From JBOGXF01 sp050694275 (GTDB taxonomy: Bacteria; Actinomycetota; CADDZG01; WHSQ01): a DNA stretch of 13,499 bases. Each line of letters starts with the position of its first letter. Positions within the stretch are counted from its first letter, which is position 1. The stretch spans positions 1 to 13,499 of the forward strand of contig JBOGXF010000126.1 of NCBI GenBank assembly GCA_050694275.1, written 5' to 3'. Under the pieces are notes generated by a model. The model worked only from the letters and a program-made list of their open reading frames with translations, ran no database searches and was not told the origin of the DNA. Positions 7,301-13,119 of this stretch are shown piece after piece. The position numbers were made by a program, and so were the translations under genes.

Positions 7301-7513
7301 TCACTCGAGGCCCTCCAGCCGCCGCCTCCTCCTAGCGTGTTCTTCTTTGAGGAGTCTGTTCATCTCCCGGGCGCGGAACAGCTCGCTGCGTGCGCGGGCA
7401 AGCTCGGCGCGCACTACCCGCAGCAACCCGCGCCGGGTGAACTTGGGTCGCGATGCGAGGCTTGATGGCGACGGCTTGCCCCGCTCCCGCGATCGCCGCT
7501 CGCGGCCGCTCAT
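7301..7513 (-). CDS. Small basic coiled-coil protein coupled to the transposase
   Basis: The 70-aa ORF starts at ATG 7513, overlapping the transposase stop as ATGA (7513-7510), a standard translational-coupling arrangement. It is strongly basic: an Arg/Lys/Ser-rich N-terminal arm (MSGRERRSRERGKPSPSS), then FTRRGLLRVVRAELARARSE and a charged amphipathic helix through residue 62, ending in an RRRRRLEGLE tail. No known domain is recognised. Location and coupling suggest a DNA-binding or transposition-assisting accessory protein carried by the element (inference). It could instead be a chance open frame in GC-rich DNA, but the ATGA overlap, its position inside the element's ends and the coherent heptad-like Leu/Ala spacing argue for a gene. 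It was probably once longer or fused in relatives; comparison is needed to tell. Confidence 0.55.
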   Translation of the reverse strand: MSGRERRSRERGKPSPSSLASRPKFTRRGLLRVVRAELARARSELFRAREMNRLLKEEHARRRRRLEGLE

Positions 7514-8781
7514 CGGGCACGCTCCAAGATCGGCTTGACCACCGGCTCGGTGATGGGAAAGCGGTGCCGCTTGACGACGCGCCCGGCGAGCTTGACGGTG
7601 AGCATCCGCCGCACGGTCGAGAGCGTAGCGGTGACGTATTGGCCGGCGTAGCGGCGTCCCACCGTCCACTTCTTGCCGCCGATGTCGATGGTGCCGTCCT
7701 CGGCGACGAGGCGGATCCATGTGATGCGTCCGCGCGCCAGCGGGATGCGCAGCGCTCCGCGCTCGTTCCGGTAGGCATCAAGGCTGAACCCCGCCGGGAG
7801 GTGGCGGACCTGCCCGTTCATCGAGCCCAGCAACGCCCCCGGATGGCGCGTGCCGTGGTCCCTCAAGCACAGCTGCGGGTGGGGCCGGCGCTCCATGAAC
7901 CAGTCCTCGAAACGTTGCGACGCGCGCCGCAGCGCGGCCAGCGTCTTGAAGCGGAAACGACGCAGGACCCGCTCCTGCCACAGGGAGTTGAAGCTCTCCA
8001 CGTGCGCCTGGCGGCCGGGCTCACCCTGGGGGATGAAGCAGATCTCGATCCCGAGCAGCAGGGCGAGGCGCACCGGGGCAGTGAAGCGCTCGGGGTGGCC
8101 GGGGAACCCGGCCAGGACCGTCTCGTTGTCGGCCTGCCACACGCGCGGCAGCCCGAGCCTCTCCCACGGGTGCTCGATCAGATAGCGGCAGTACGCGTCG
8201 GCGCTGCGCTCCTGGGACTGCATGGTGGCGATGCCGCCGCCGGCGACGTCAACGGTGTTGTAGGCGTAGAAACGCAGCGGACCTCGGCGCGTCGCGAGGT
8301 GACGCGGCCCCACGACGTCGGACTGGTGCACGTCGCCTACTCGGCGCGCCACGGGAGCCGGGTACGGCCTCGGGTCGCTGCCGTTGCGGCGCACACGCGC
8401 GCGGCCTGTGAGGCCGGCACGAGCGACGATGCGCTCGATCGTGCGCGGCGCCGGGATGTCTTCGCATCCTGCGAGGTGGAGTTCCCACGCGATCGCGTCG
8501 GCGCCGATGCCGCAGAAACGACGGTCCCCCTTCCGGCGCGCCAACGCCTTTCGCATGGAAACGATGCGCCGCACCATCCGAGCAGGGGTCGCCTGCGGCT
8601 GGCGGCGCGGGGTGCGGGACTGGTCCTGCAGCGCGCGCGGGCCCCCGCTCTTGTAGCGCGCCATGGTCTTGTACACCCACGCAGGGGAGCGGCCCTGCTG
8701 ACGTGCGACCTCGGCAACGGTCTTGCCTGCATTGCGCATCTGCACGGCGCGCCGACGACGTTCATACTCACTCACGGGCAC
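7510..8781 (-). CDS. IS481-like DDE transposase (rve integrase core)
   Basis: The 423-aa product begins with a helix-turn-helix (about 5-45, with TVAEVARQQGRSPAWVYKTMARY) and a second DNA-binding region (about 65-125). The rve catalytic core runs about 140-290: Asp155 in VHQSDVVGP, Asp218 in WQADNE, and Glu262 in HVESFNSLWQERV form the DDE triad. A C-terminal beta-rich domain (about 340-410) with WIRLVAEDGTIDIGGKKW resembles the Mu-type beta-barrel found in some rve transposases. Full length, no frameshift, so potentially active. GTG 8781 is 3 nt from AGGAGG, while GTG 8775 (residue 3) has a better 9-nt spacing. Both the SD and the first GTG lie in a long hairpin (8777-8821). The stop overlaps the start of the small basic ORF. 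Confidence 0.88.
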   Translation of the reverse strand: MPVSEYERRRRAVQMRNAGKTVAEVARQQGRSPAWVYKTMARYKSGGPRALQDQSRTPRRQPQATPARMVRRIVSMRKALARRKGDRRFCGIGADAIAWELHLAGCEDIPAPRTIERIVARAGLTGRARVRRNGSDPRPYPAPVARRVGDVHQSDVVGPRHLATRRGPLRFYAYNTVDVAGGGIATMQSQERSADAYCRYLIEHPWERLGLPRVWQADNETVLAGFPGHPERFTAPVRLALLLGIEICFIPQGEPGRQAHVESFNSLWQERVLRRFRFKTLAALRRASQRFEDWFMERRPHPQLCLRDHGTRHPGALLGSMNGQVRHLPAGFSLDAYRNERGALRIPLARGRITWIRLVAEDGTIDIGGKKWTVGRRYAGQYVTATLSTVRRMLTVKLAGRVVKRHRFPITEPVVKPILERAR

Positions 8782-8821
8782 CTACCTCCTTCCAGTTGGC
8801 CTGGTTTGGAGGCTAGGTGCC
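8777..8821 (-). promoter_or_regulatory. Hairpin sequestering the transposase SD and start
   Basis: On the minus-strand RNA, GGCACCTA pairs with UAGGUGCC, CCTCC with GGAGG, and CCAG with CUGG around a GCCAA loop, with only a bulged G and a 3/2 internal loop: 17 paired bases. The right arm holds AGGAGG and the GTG at 8781. Long transcripts entering from outside would bury the ribosome site. Confidence 0.7.
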
Positions 8822-8856
8822 CCGCCGCCTTCGGACGCGGATTCGCGGCCGAAACC

Positions 8857-8892
8857 TCTACGATGTGGTGGCGGTTTTAGTCTCTACGATGT
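8857..8892. repeat. Right-end pair of ACATCGTAGA boxes (inverted)
   Basis: TCTACGATGT, the complement of the left boxes, occurs at 8857-8866 and 8883-8892, 26 bp apart. Both point inward, mirroring the left end. Confidence 0.75.
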
Positions 8893-10026
8893 GCTGTCGG
8901 GAACCCCGTAGTCAAAGGCTACGCTTCATCCGACGCCCGCGACACTTACCTCAGGGCGCGCGAACTGTGCGAGCGCCTGGACACGCCCCCGAGCCCCGCC
9001 ACGCTGCGAGGACTCGCGCTCGCTTCCCTCGTCCGCAGCGAGCTGGACCAGGCATACGAGCTGGGAACAGAGCTTCTCGCCAGGGCCGAAGAGCAGCGCG
9101 ATTCGCTCATCGGGGTGGAGGCGCATTACGTGCTGGGGGTCGCGACGTTCTGGCGTGGGGAGTTCGTGGATTCGCGCCGTCATCTCGAGGAGGCCGTTTC
9201 TCACTACCGGCCGGACCATCACCGAGCCCATGTCACTCTCTTCGCGCAGGACCCGAAGGTCGTGTGCCTCAGTCGGCTGGCCTGGACGCTTTGGTATCTC
9301 GGATATCCGGATCAAGCGATGAGTATTGGAGAGGAGTCGCTCGTCCTTGCCGAAGAGCTCGGGCATCCCTTTAGTCTCTGTTACGCGCTCTATTTCATGA
9401 TGTTGCTCAGCAACGACTCCCGCGATTCAGACCGGACCGAAAAACTTTCCGTTGCCGAGGCGGCGCTGTTGAGAGAGTATCCGCTGGGCACCTTCGAGCT
9501 CCTCTTCGTGATCATGAGGGAATGGCTGCAGCTTCGAAGGGACGATCCGGCGCCCGGAATCGCTCGAATGCGCGAGGGCATTGCCAATTTTCACGCTTCA
9601 GGCCAGGATCTGCATCATCCGTACACGTCGATGCTTCTTGCTCGAGCTCACCTTCTCGCCGGCGACCCCTCGGAGGCGCTCGACGTAATCGAGGAAGGCT
9701 TCGCCTTCGTCGAGAGAACCAACGACCGTTTCCTGGACGCCGAGCTGCATCGTCTGCTGGCCGAGGCGCTCATGGCGCAGGAGGATCCCGACGCCGATGC
9801 GATCGAGGCCGCCTTCGGCCGTGCCCTCGAGGTCTCCCGCCGGCAGTCGGCGAAGTCGCTCGAGCTGCGGGCCGCCCTGGGCCTCGCCCGGTGGCGGGAG
9901 TCGAGCGGCTCGAATCGTCAGAAGTCGGAGGCGCGGGGGCTTCTCGAAGACGTCTATTCCTGGTTCACCGAAGGCCATGGCACCGCAGACCTGGTTGAGG
10001 CAAGGGAGTTCCTGGCCGGGGCGTAG
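8893..10026 (+). pseudogene. 5'-truncated TPR tail of a cyclase/AAA/TPR signalling protein
   Basis: Protein-coding homology begins abruptly at the IS edge with a frame open from 8881. The residues just after the edge (NPVVKGYASSDARDTYLRA, about 8902-8958) match the interior of large bacterial proteins built as class III cyclase, AAA ATPase and TPR repeats. About 370 residues remain, all helical TPR-like units: YELGTELLARAEEQRD, AHYVLGVATFWRGEF, DPKVVCLSRLAWTLWYLGYPDQA, and a family-typical end (YSWFTEGHGTADLVEAREFL). The cyclase and ATPase domains are absent from the window and no 5' half lies left of the element. The first possible start in frame is GTG 9115, leaving 303 aa; whether it is translated is unknown. 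The rest of the frame is intact, so the truncation is probably recent or the TPR part is still kept. Confidence 0.8.
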
Positions 10027-10056
10027 CCCGAAAAAAATTCGATCCATTTTGTCCAA

Positions 10057-10084
10057 GAACGGTCCATGGAACGCTTTTGAAACG
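10057..10084 (+). promoter_or_regulatory. Three phased GAACG direct repeats upstream of gene A
   Basis: GAACG (10057), GAACG (10069) and AAACG (10080) are spaced 12 and 11 bp, about one helical turn each; the last two continue as GCTT. The same three-repeat block with the same spacing precedes the second gene A copy. This is a likely operator for a tandemly binding regulator. No clear -35/-10 pair was found around it. Confidence 0.6.
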
Positions 10085-10168
10085 CTTGCTCCCTAATCGT
10101 GTGCCTCACAGGAGCGATCTGCACGACACAAGAGTGCGATTGCTCGAGGAACCGAGAAAGGAGAAAGC

Positions 10169-10645
10169 ATGAACAATCACTCGATGCGGCGCTCGGGTCG
10201 GACGCTGGCCACCGCGGTGATGGCCGTCTTGCTAATCGGCGTGATGCCCGCGCGCGCAGACCAGCCTTCGACCAGCGGCTGCAACGACGAGCGCCTGCAC
10301 ACCCTCAAGGTCAAGATGGCCGCGGCGCGCGCCTCGTACGCGCGGGGTGAGGTCGCAAAGATCAAGGTCACGGTAACGCGCGAGATTGCCGGACAGGAAA
10401 CTCAGGCGGGGGCCGGAACTCACGTTGTGGTGTCGGCAGAGGCCGGCGAGGTGGCGCTGTGGGGCGGCGGGACCACCGGCGAGGACGGGAAGGCAGTCGT
10501 GAAGGTCAAGGTCCTGCGGGCCGCCCCGACCGGACCGGCGGACGGATTCGGCTATGCGTGGAGGGAGATCGCGGATGCGCCGTGCCTCCGAGCGCGGGAG
10601 GACGGCCACGTCGAGCTCGCCAAGCTGTTCCGGATCACGAGATGA
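10169..10645 (+). CDS. Gene A: secreted beta-rich (Ig-like) protein
   Basis: ATG 10169 follows AAAGGAG with 5-nt spacing. The 158-aa product has a signal peptide (residues 1-30, cleavage near ARA-D). Mature residues about 45-118 alternate strands and turns (LHTLKVKMAAARASYARGE, AKIKVTVTREI, GTHVVVSAEAGE, GEDGKAVVKVKV) in a pattern like bacterial Ig-like or invasin-type domains: A-YxRGExAxIxVTV, then GxTGxDGKAxVKV. Cys38 and Cys139 could form a disulfide. The tail (about 120-158: PTGPADGFGYAWREIADAPC) is kept in the second copy. The stop overlaps the start of gene B (ATGA), so the two were probably translated together. Ig-like secreted proteins often act in surface adhesion or matrix, but no specific function can be assigned. 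Confidence 0.8.
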   Translation: MNNHSMRRSGRTLATAVMAVLLIGVMPARADQPSTSGCNDERLHTLKVKMAAARASYARGEVAKIKVTVTREIAGQETQAGAGTHVVVSAEAGEVALWGGGTTGEDGKAVVKVKVLRAAPTGPADGFGYAWREIADAPCLRAREDGHVELAKLFRITR

Positions 10646-10675
10646 CCTCGAGCGTCAGAGCCGTGACCGACACAG

Positions 10676-10704
10676 AGCGTCCGTCAAGTTGTGTAAATAG
10701 CCTC
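10676..10704. repeat. IS256 left terminal inverted repeat
   Basis: Reads AGCGTCC, then TTGTG, AAAT and GCCTC in order; pairs with the reverse complement of 11963-11992 with a one-base length difference. It contains the transposase stop codon. Confidence 0.75.
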
Positions 10705-11898
10705 GAGGGGATGGCTCCTCCTTCGGTTCCACTCACCTCCTAACGCTCCGACGATCCGCTCTGCCGATTCCTCGTTGGTGAACGCGCCGATCGGTCGCTG
10801 TCGTTGCCGGATGAAGCGGAAGCCGCGTTCGGCGACGTTGTTGGTCCGGATCTTCGACCAGTCTTCTTGCGGGAAGTCATAGAAAGTCAAGGCGCGGTCG
10901 ATCTTGTCGGCGAGACACCGCACCGCCCGATCTTCGGACACGATCCACTTCGTCGTGAACACCTCGAAGTTCGCCATCGCCGTTGTGCGATCGGGCGAGT
11001 CCCAGATCGAGCGCAAGTCCTCGCCGACCTCGGCCTTGTTGCGGGCTCGGACCTTGGCCATGACGTTGCGAGCGACGTGCATGATGCAGCGCTGGATCGG
11101 GACATCGGAAAAGCGGGTGGCAAGCGCGGCCTCGAGCCCGCCGGCGCCGTCGACGACGATGAGTTCGACCGAGCGCAGCCCCCTCTTTCTGAGGTCGTCT
11201 AAGAGCATGCCCCACTCGCCTTCGGATTCTGATTCCCCGAGGCGATAGCCGAGCAGACGCTCGCTGCCGTCGGTGAGGATGGCGAAGGCGGCGAGCAGCT
11301 GCTTGTCCAAGAGGCCCAGCTCGGAGGCCATCTTGTGGGCCTGGCCGTCCAAGAACAGGTAGCGGATCTGGGCTGGGATCTCGCCCTCGTTGATCGCCTT
11401 GCCCTCATCCTCGAAGGACTCGGTGACGCGCGATGTGGTCGACCTCCCCACCTTCTTGCCCCACAGGTCCTTGGACACGCGCTCGACATTTCTCGCCGAG
11501 CAGCCGTAGAGGAACAGCTGGCCGATCAACCGGTCGAGCTCGTAGGTGCGGCGCTCGTAGCGGTCGAAGGTCTGCCACTCGCCCGGGGAAGAGCCGTCGG
11601 GCATGACCACGCGCGGGACCTCGAGGTCCTCGATCGGGCCCCAAGTGGTGTGCAGGTCGCGCGTGTAGGTGCCGTTGCGGTGGCCGCGCCGCTCCGGGGT
11701 GCGTTCGTGACGGGTCGCCTGGAGACGCTCGGTGCGCTCGTCCTCCAAGGCCATCTCAACCAGCCGCTTCAGGACCGCGCGCACAGAGCTAGAGATGCCG
11801 AGCCAGATCGCTTCCTGAACGTTCTCGATGATCTCTAGCGGCAATGGCGTGCGGGAGATCCTCGACTCCTCGATGGTGTTCAGATACCGTGCCTCCAC
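10684..11898 (-). CDS. IS256-family (mutator-type) transposase
   Basis: The 404-aa product is full length for IS256/MULE transposases. An N-terminal basic DNA-binding region (about 1-120) includes RRGHRNGTYTRDLHT and VPRVVMPDGS. The catalytic core carries Asp184 in YLFLDGQAHK, Asp250 in LIVVDGAGGLE and Glu357 in NNVAERGFRFIRQR, the DDE triad of the family. QRCIMHVARNVM (269-280) matches the conserved C/H motif (QRCxxHxxRN). No stop or frameshift, so likely active. GTG 11898 is preceded by GGAAAGGAG at 8-nt spacing, and this SD forms the arm of a long inverted repeat. The stop codon (10684-10686) lies inside the left terminal repeat, as is common for compact IS. Confidence 0.93.
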   Translation of the reverse strand: MEARYLNTIEESRISRTPLPLEIIENVQEAIWLGISSSVRAVLKRLVEMALEDERTERLQATRHERTPERRGHRNGTYTRDLHTTWGPIEDLEVPRVVMPDGSSPGEWQTFDRYERRTYELDRLIGQLFLYGCSARNVERVSKDLWGKKVGRSTTSRVTESFEDEGKAINEGEIPAQIRYLFLDGQAHKMASELGLLDKQLLAAFAILTDGSERLLGYRLGESESEGEWGMLLDDLRKRGLRSVELIVVDGAGGLEAALATRFSDVPIQRCIMHVARNVMAKVRARNKAEVGEDLRSIWDSPDRTTAMANFEVFTTKWIVSEDRAVRCLADKIDRALTFYDFPQEDWSKIRTNNVAERGFRFIRQRQRPIGAFTNEESAERIVGALGGEWNRRRSHPLEAIYTT

Positions 11899-11950
11899 GG
11901 GTGGTTCTCCTTTCCGTTCGTCTTGCTGGACGCTTGGAAAGGAACCACCC
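11899..11950 (-). promoter_or_regulatory. Hairpin sequestering the IS256 transposase SD
   Basis: In the minus-strand RNA, GGGTGGTTCCTTTCC (arm at 11950-11936) pairs with GGAAAGG-AG-AACCACCC (11915-11899). This gives a 15-bp stem interrupted only by a 2-nt bulge, with a 20-nt loop. The SD GGAAAGGAG is entirely within the stem and GTG 11898 is immediately after it. Confidence 0.75.
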
Positions 11951-11962
11951 CCTTTTCATTCA

Positions 11963-11992
11963 GAGGCGGATTTCCACAAGATTCGGGACGCT
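11963..11992. repeat. IS256 right terminal inverted repeat
   Basis: Reverse complement reads AGCGTCC, TTGTG, AAAT, GCCTC in the same order as the left end. The direct repeat GACCGACAC begins at 11996. Confidence 0.75.
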
Positions 11993-12236
11993 ACCGACCG
12001 ACACTTTGATTGACGTCAGTCGCGAGCCGGCACTGGTTGATGGCTTCCATGGGGATGTTGCCAAGCCGACCGGGTTCGGGCGCGGGAGAACACTTGCGCT
12101 CGTCACGCTTTGCGCCCTCTCTGGCGTTGCCTGGGTCTCGGCGCTGATTAAGACTTTCGCCGGCCTACGGCCCGGCTCGGCGACCGCATCGAAGGATCAG
12201 TTCCTGCAGCGACCCGAGGAGCCTTAGGTCGTCGGA

Positions 12237-12398
12237 GTGGCGATCGTGGTCGTCCTGATGGTGGCAATCGCCACGGCGGCAGCAGCGGTGGCCTTGCGGC
12301 GCCACGCCACGCACGCTGCCATCGAATCCCTCGCCGAGACGGGCAGACCTAATCACGGAGCCACATTTCCATACAACTTGTCACAGAACGCTCCATAG
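12237..12398 (+). CDS. Possible small membrane ORF directly after gene B
   Basis: The reading frame of gene B stays open after its TAG (12225) for another 56 codons to TAG 12396. It encodes a strong hydrophobic helix (VAIVVVLMVAIATAAAAVAL, from 12237) followed by RRHATHAAIE and a polar tail. It could be a separate gene starting at GTG 12237 (weak SD), or the second transmembrane half of a longer gene B broken by an amber mutation. The end runs into the second promoter copy. Not recognised, so either reading is tentative. Confidence 0.35.
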   Translation: MAIVVVLMVAIATAAAAVALRRHATHAAIESLAETGRPNHGATFPYNLSQNAP

Positions 12399-12413
12399 AA
12401 CGCTTTTGGAACG
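12386..12413 (+). promoter_or_regulatory. Three phased GAACG direct repeats, second copy
   Basis: GAACG at 12386, 12398 and 12409, spacing 12 and 11 bp, exactly as upstream of gene A. All three are perfect here. The surrounding bases (GCTTGCTC, TAATCGTG) are also conserved. Confidence 0.6.
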
Positions 12414-12498
12414 CTTGCTCTGTAATCGTGTACCTCACAGAGGCGACCGCACGACAGAAAAGTGCGATGGCTCGAGGAACCGAGAAGGGAGAAAGGGC

Positions 12499-12687
12499 AT
12501 GAAGACCCACTCGATACGACAGCCGACGAACGCCGGCAGGGCCATCGTGAGGGTCAGGATCAAGCGGGGCGCCCCGACCCGACCGGCGGACGGACTCGGC
12601 TACGCGTGGCGGGAGCTCGCACTGGGGCCGTGCTTGGGGGAGGGCGGCCATGTCGACGTCGCCGGGTTGTTCCGGATCACGAGATGA
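12499..12687 (+). pseudogene. Gene A': shortened second copy of gene A
   Basis: ATG 12499 follows GGGAGAAAGGG. The 62-aa frame is intact and aligns with gene A at both ends: MKTHSIR with MNNHSMR, then AIVRVRIKRGAPTRPADGLGYAWREL through GLFRITR with the gene A C-terminus. An in-frame deletion of about 96 codons has removed the signal peptide and the Ig-like core. The retained Cys has lost its partner. It would be cytoplasmic and is unlikely to do gene A's job; it may persist as a leader that couples translation into the LuxR gene, since its stop overlaps that start (ATGA at 12684-12687). The base similarity to gene A shows the origin by duplication. Confidence 0.72.
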
Positions 12688-13010
12688 CCGCGAGCGTCAG
12701 AGCCGTGACCGACACCTTCATGAGTCCGGGGCCTTCGGGTTGGAAGCGACCCAGCAAAGGGTGGCCGAGCCTGACCCCAACCGAGCTCAAGATCATTGAG
12801 CTCGTCTGCGAAGGGCACAGCAACCCAGAGATCGCTCGGCGCCTGTCGGTTTCCGCGCGAACCATCCAGGCCCATCTCACAAACGTTTACCGGAAGCTCG
12901 ATGTGGGAGGCCGCACCGAGCTGGTTGCTCTCGCGGTGCGCCGCGAAAGAGGAGGTGAACACGAAGACCTACAAGGACAAAGCGGGACCTTTCGTGACAC
13001 ATCGGACTGA
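12684..13010 (+). CDS. LuxR/NarL-type HTH protein with borrowed N-terminus
   Basis: The 108-aa product carries a complete LuxR-type helix-turn-helix (about 27-92): WPSLTPTELKIIELVCEGHSN, EIARRLSVSARTIQAHLTNV and YRKLDVGGRTELVALAVR are canonical, with the recognition helix at about 57-72. No receiver or ATPase domain is present. The sequence is closest to the C-terminal HTH of large LAL-type regulators, so this may be a detached tail. The first 11 residues (MTASVRAVTDT) match the start of gene B, so the gene looks like a fusion at the duplication breakpoint. ATG 12684 overlaps the gene A' stop, so expression would depend on the duplicated promoter with its GAACG repeats. It could bind DNA as a dimer and might control that same promoter (inference). 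Residues 93-108 look like read-through tail. Confidence 0.8.
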   Translation: MTASVRAVTDTFMSPGPSGWKRPSKGWPSLTPTELKIIELVCEGHSNPEIARRLSVSARTIQAHLTNVYRKLDVGGRTELVALAVRRERGGEHEDLQGQSGTFRDTSD

Positions 13011-13119
13011 AAGATACGCGGGTGCGCCTACAGGAATGTCCGCTTGTGACGCAAAAGAACGAGTCACGGCTTCATTGGTACGGCCGCCAAGGCACGTTTC
13101 TAGTTCAGGGGGGAATCTC

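Larger units (their letters stand above)
7133..8896 (-). mobile_element. IS481-like rve-type insertion element with paired end boxes
   Basis: The element contains a DDE transposase and a coupled small ORF, both on the minus strand. Outer ends share an inverted match CAG(G/C)ACATCGTAGAG (7133-7147 and 8882-8896), with a second ACATCGTAGA box inside each end. Exact borders are uncertain: I see no target-site duplication, and the plus-strand gene on the right is cut without its 5' part on the left. That points to a deletion next to the element or to imprecise border calls. About 1.76 kb. Confidence 0.7.
10057..10673 (+). repeat. Segmental duplication, copy 1 (complete)
   Basis: The upstream region (10057-10195), the gene A tail (from about 10488) and the first 11 codons of gene B recur at 12386-12715 with clear base-level similarity. 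Similarity stops at GACCGACAC (10665-10673), also the point of IS256 insertion. Confidence 0.85.
10674..11995 (-). mobile_element. IS256-family insertion sequence
   Basis: About 1.32 kb with one transposase gene on the minus strand. Imperfect terminal inverted repeats at 10676-10704 and 11963-11992 share AGCGTCC, TTGTG, AAAT and GCCTC in order. It is flanked by a 9-bp direct repeat GACCGACAC (10665-10673 and 11996-12004), fitting the 8-9 bp duplication known for IS256. Removal restores gene B in frame. Confidence 0.87.
10642..12227 (+). pseudogene. Gene B: small membrane protein split by IS256
   Basis: The 5' end (ATG 10642 to 10673, encoding MTSSVRAVTDT) and the 3' part (12005-12227) are separated by the IS256 element. 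Joining them across one copy of the 9-bp repeat restores a single frame of 84 aa ending at TAG 12225. The restored product has a hydrophobic segment (about residues 38-57, TLALVTLCALSGVAWVSALI) flanked by RGR and K, so a single-pass membrane protein with a short polar tail. It is coupled to gene A by an ATGA overlap, so the intact locus would make a secreted Ig-like protein and a small membrane partner. In the present sequence translation from 10642 runs into the IS and is non-functional. Family not recognised. Confidence 0.72.
12386..12715 (+). repeat. Segmental duplication, copy 2 (internally deleted)
   Basis: Matches copy 1 in its promoter region and SD, then resumes in the last third of gene A. 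About 290 bp of gene A are missing in frame. The match ends at GACCGACAC (12707-12715). Confidence 0.85.

Noticed and set aside
7453..8880. Very long plus-strand open frame opposite the IS481-like transposase (475 codons)
   Set aside because: It is the antisense shadow of a transposase with full catalytic motifs; composition is Arg/Ala/Pro-rich without motifs, typical of GC-rich antisense frames.
7086..10026. Functional link between the CRP-type palindrome and the cyclase remnant
   Set aside because: The cyclase domain is absent, the genes are separated by an IS, and CRP-type sites do not prove local cAMP signalling.
10068..10100. ECF-sigma promoter reading of GGAAC in the repeat array
   Set aside because: No CGT-type -10 lies 16-17 bp downstream; the nearest is 25 bp away.
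13046..13067. Inverted repeat GTGAC-N12-GTCAC before the right-edge secreted gene
   Set aside because: Five-base arms with a 12-base spacer are expected by chance.
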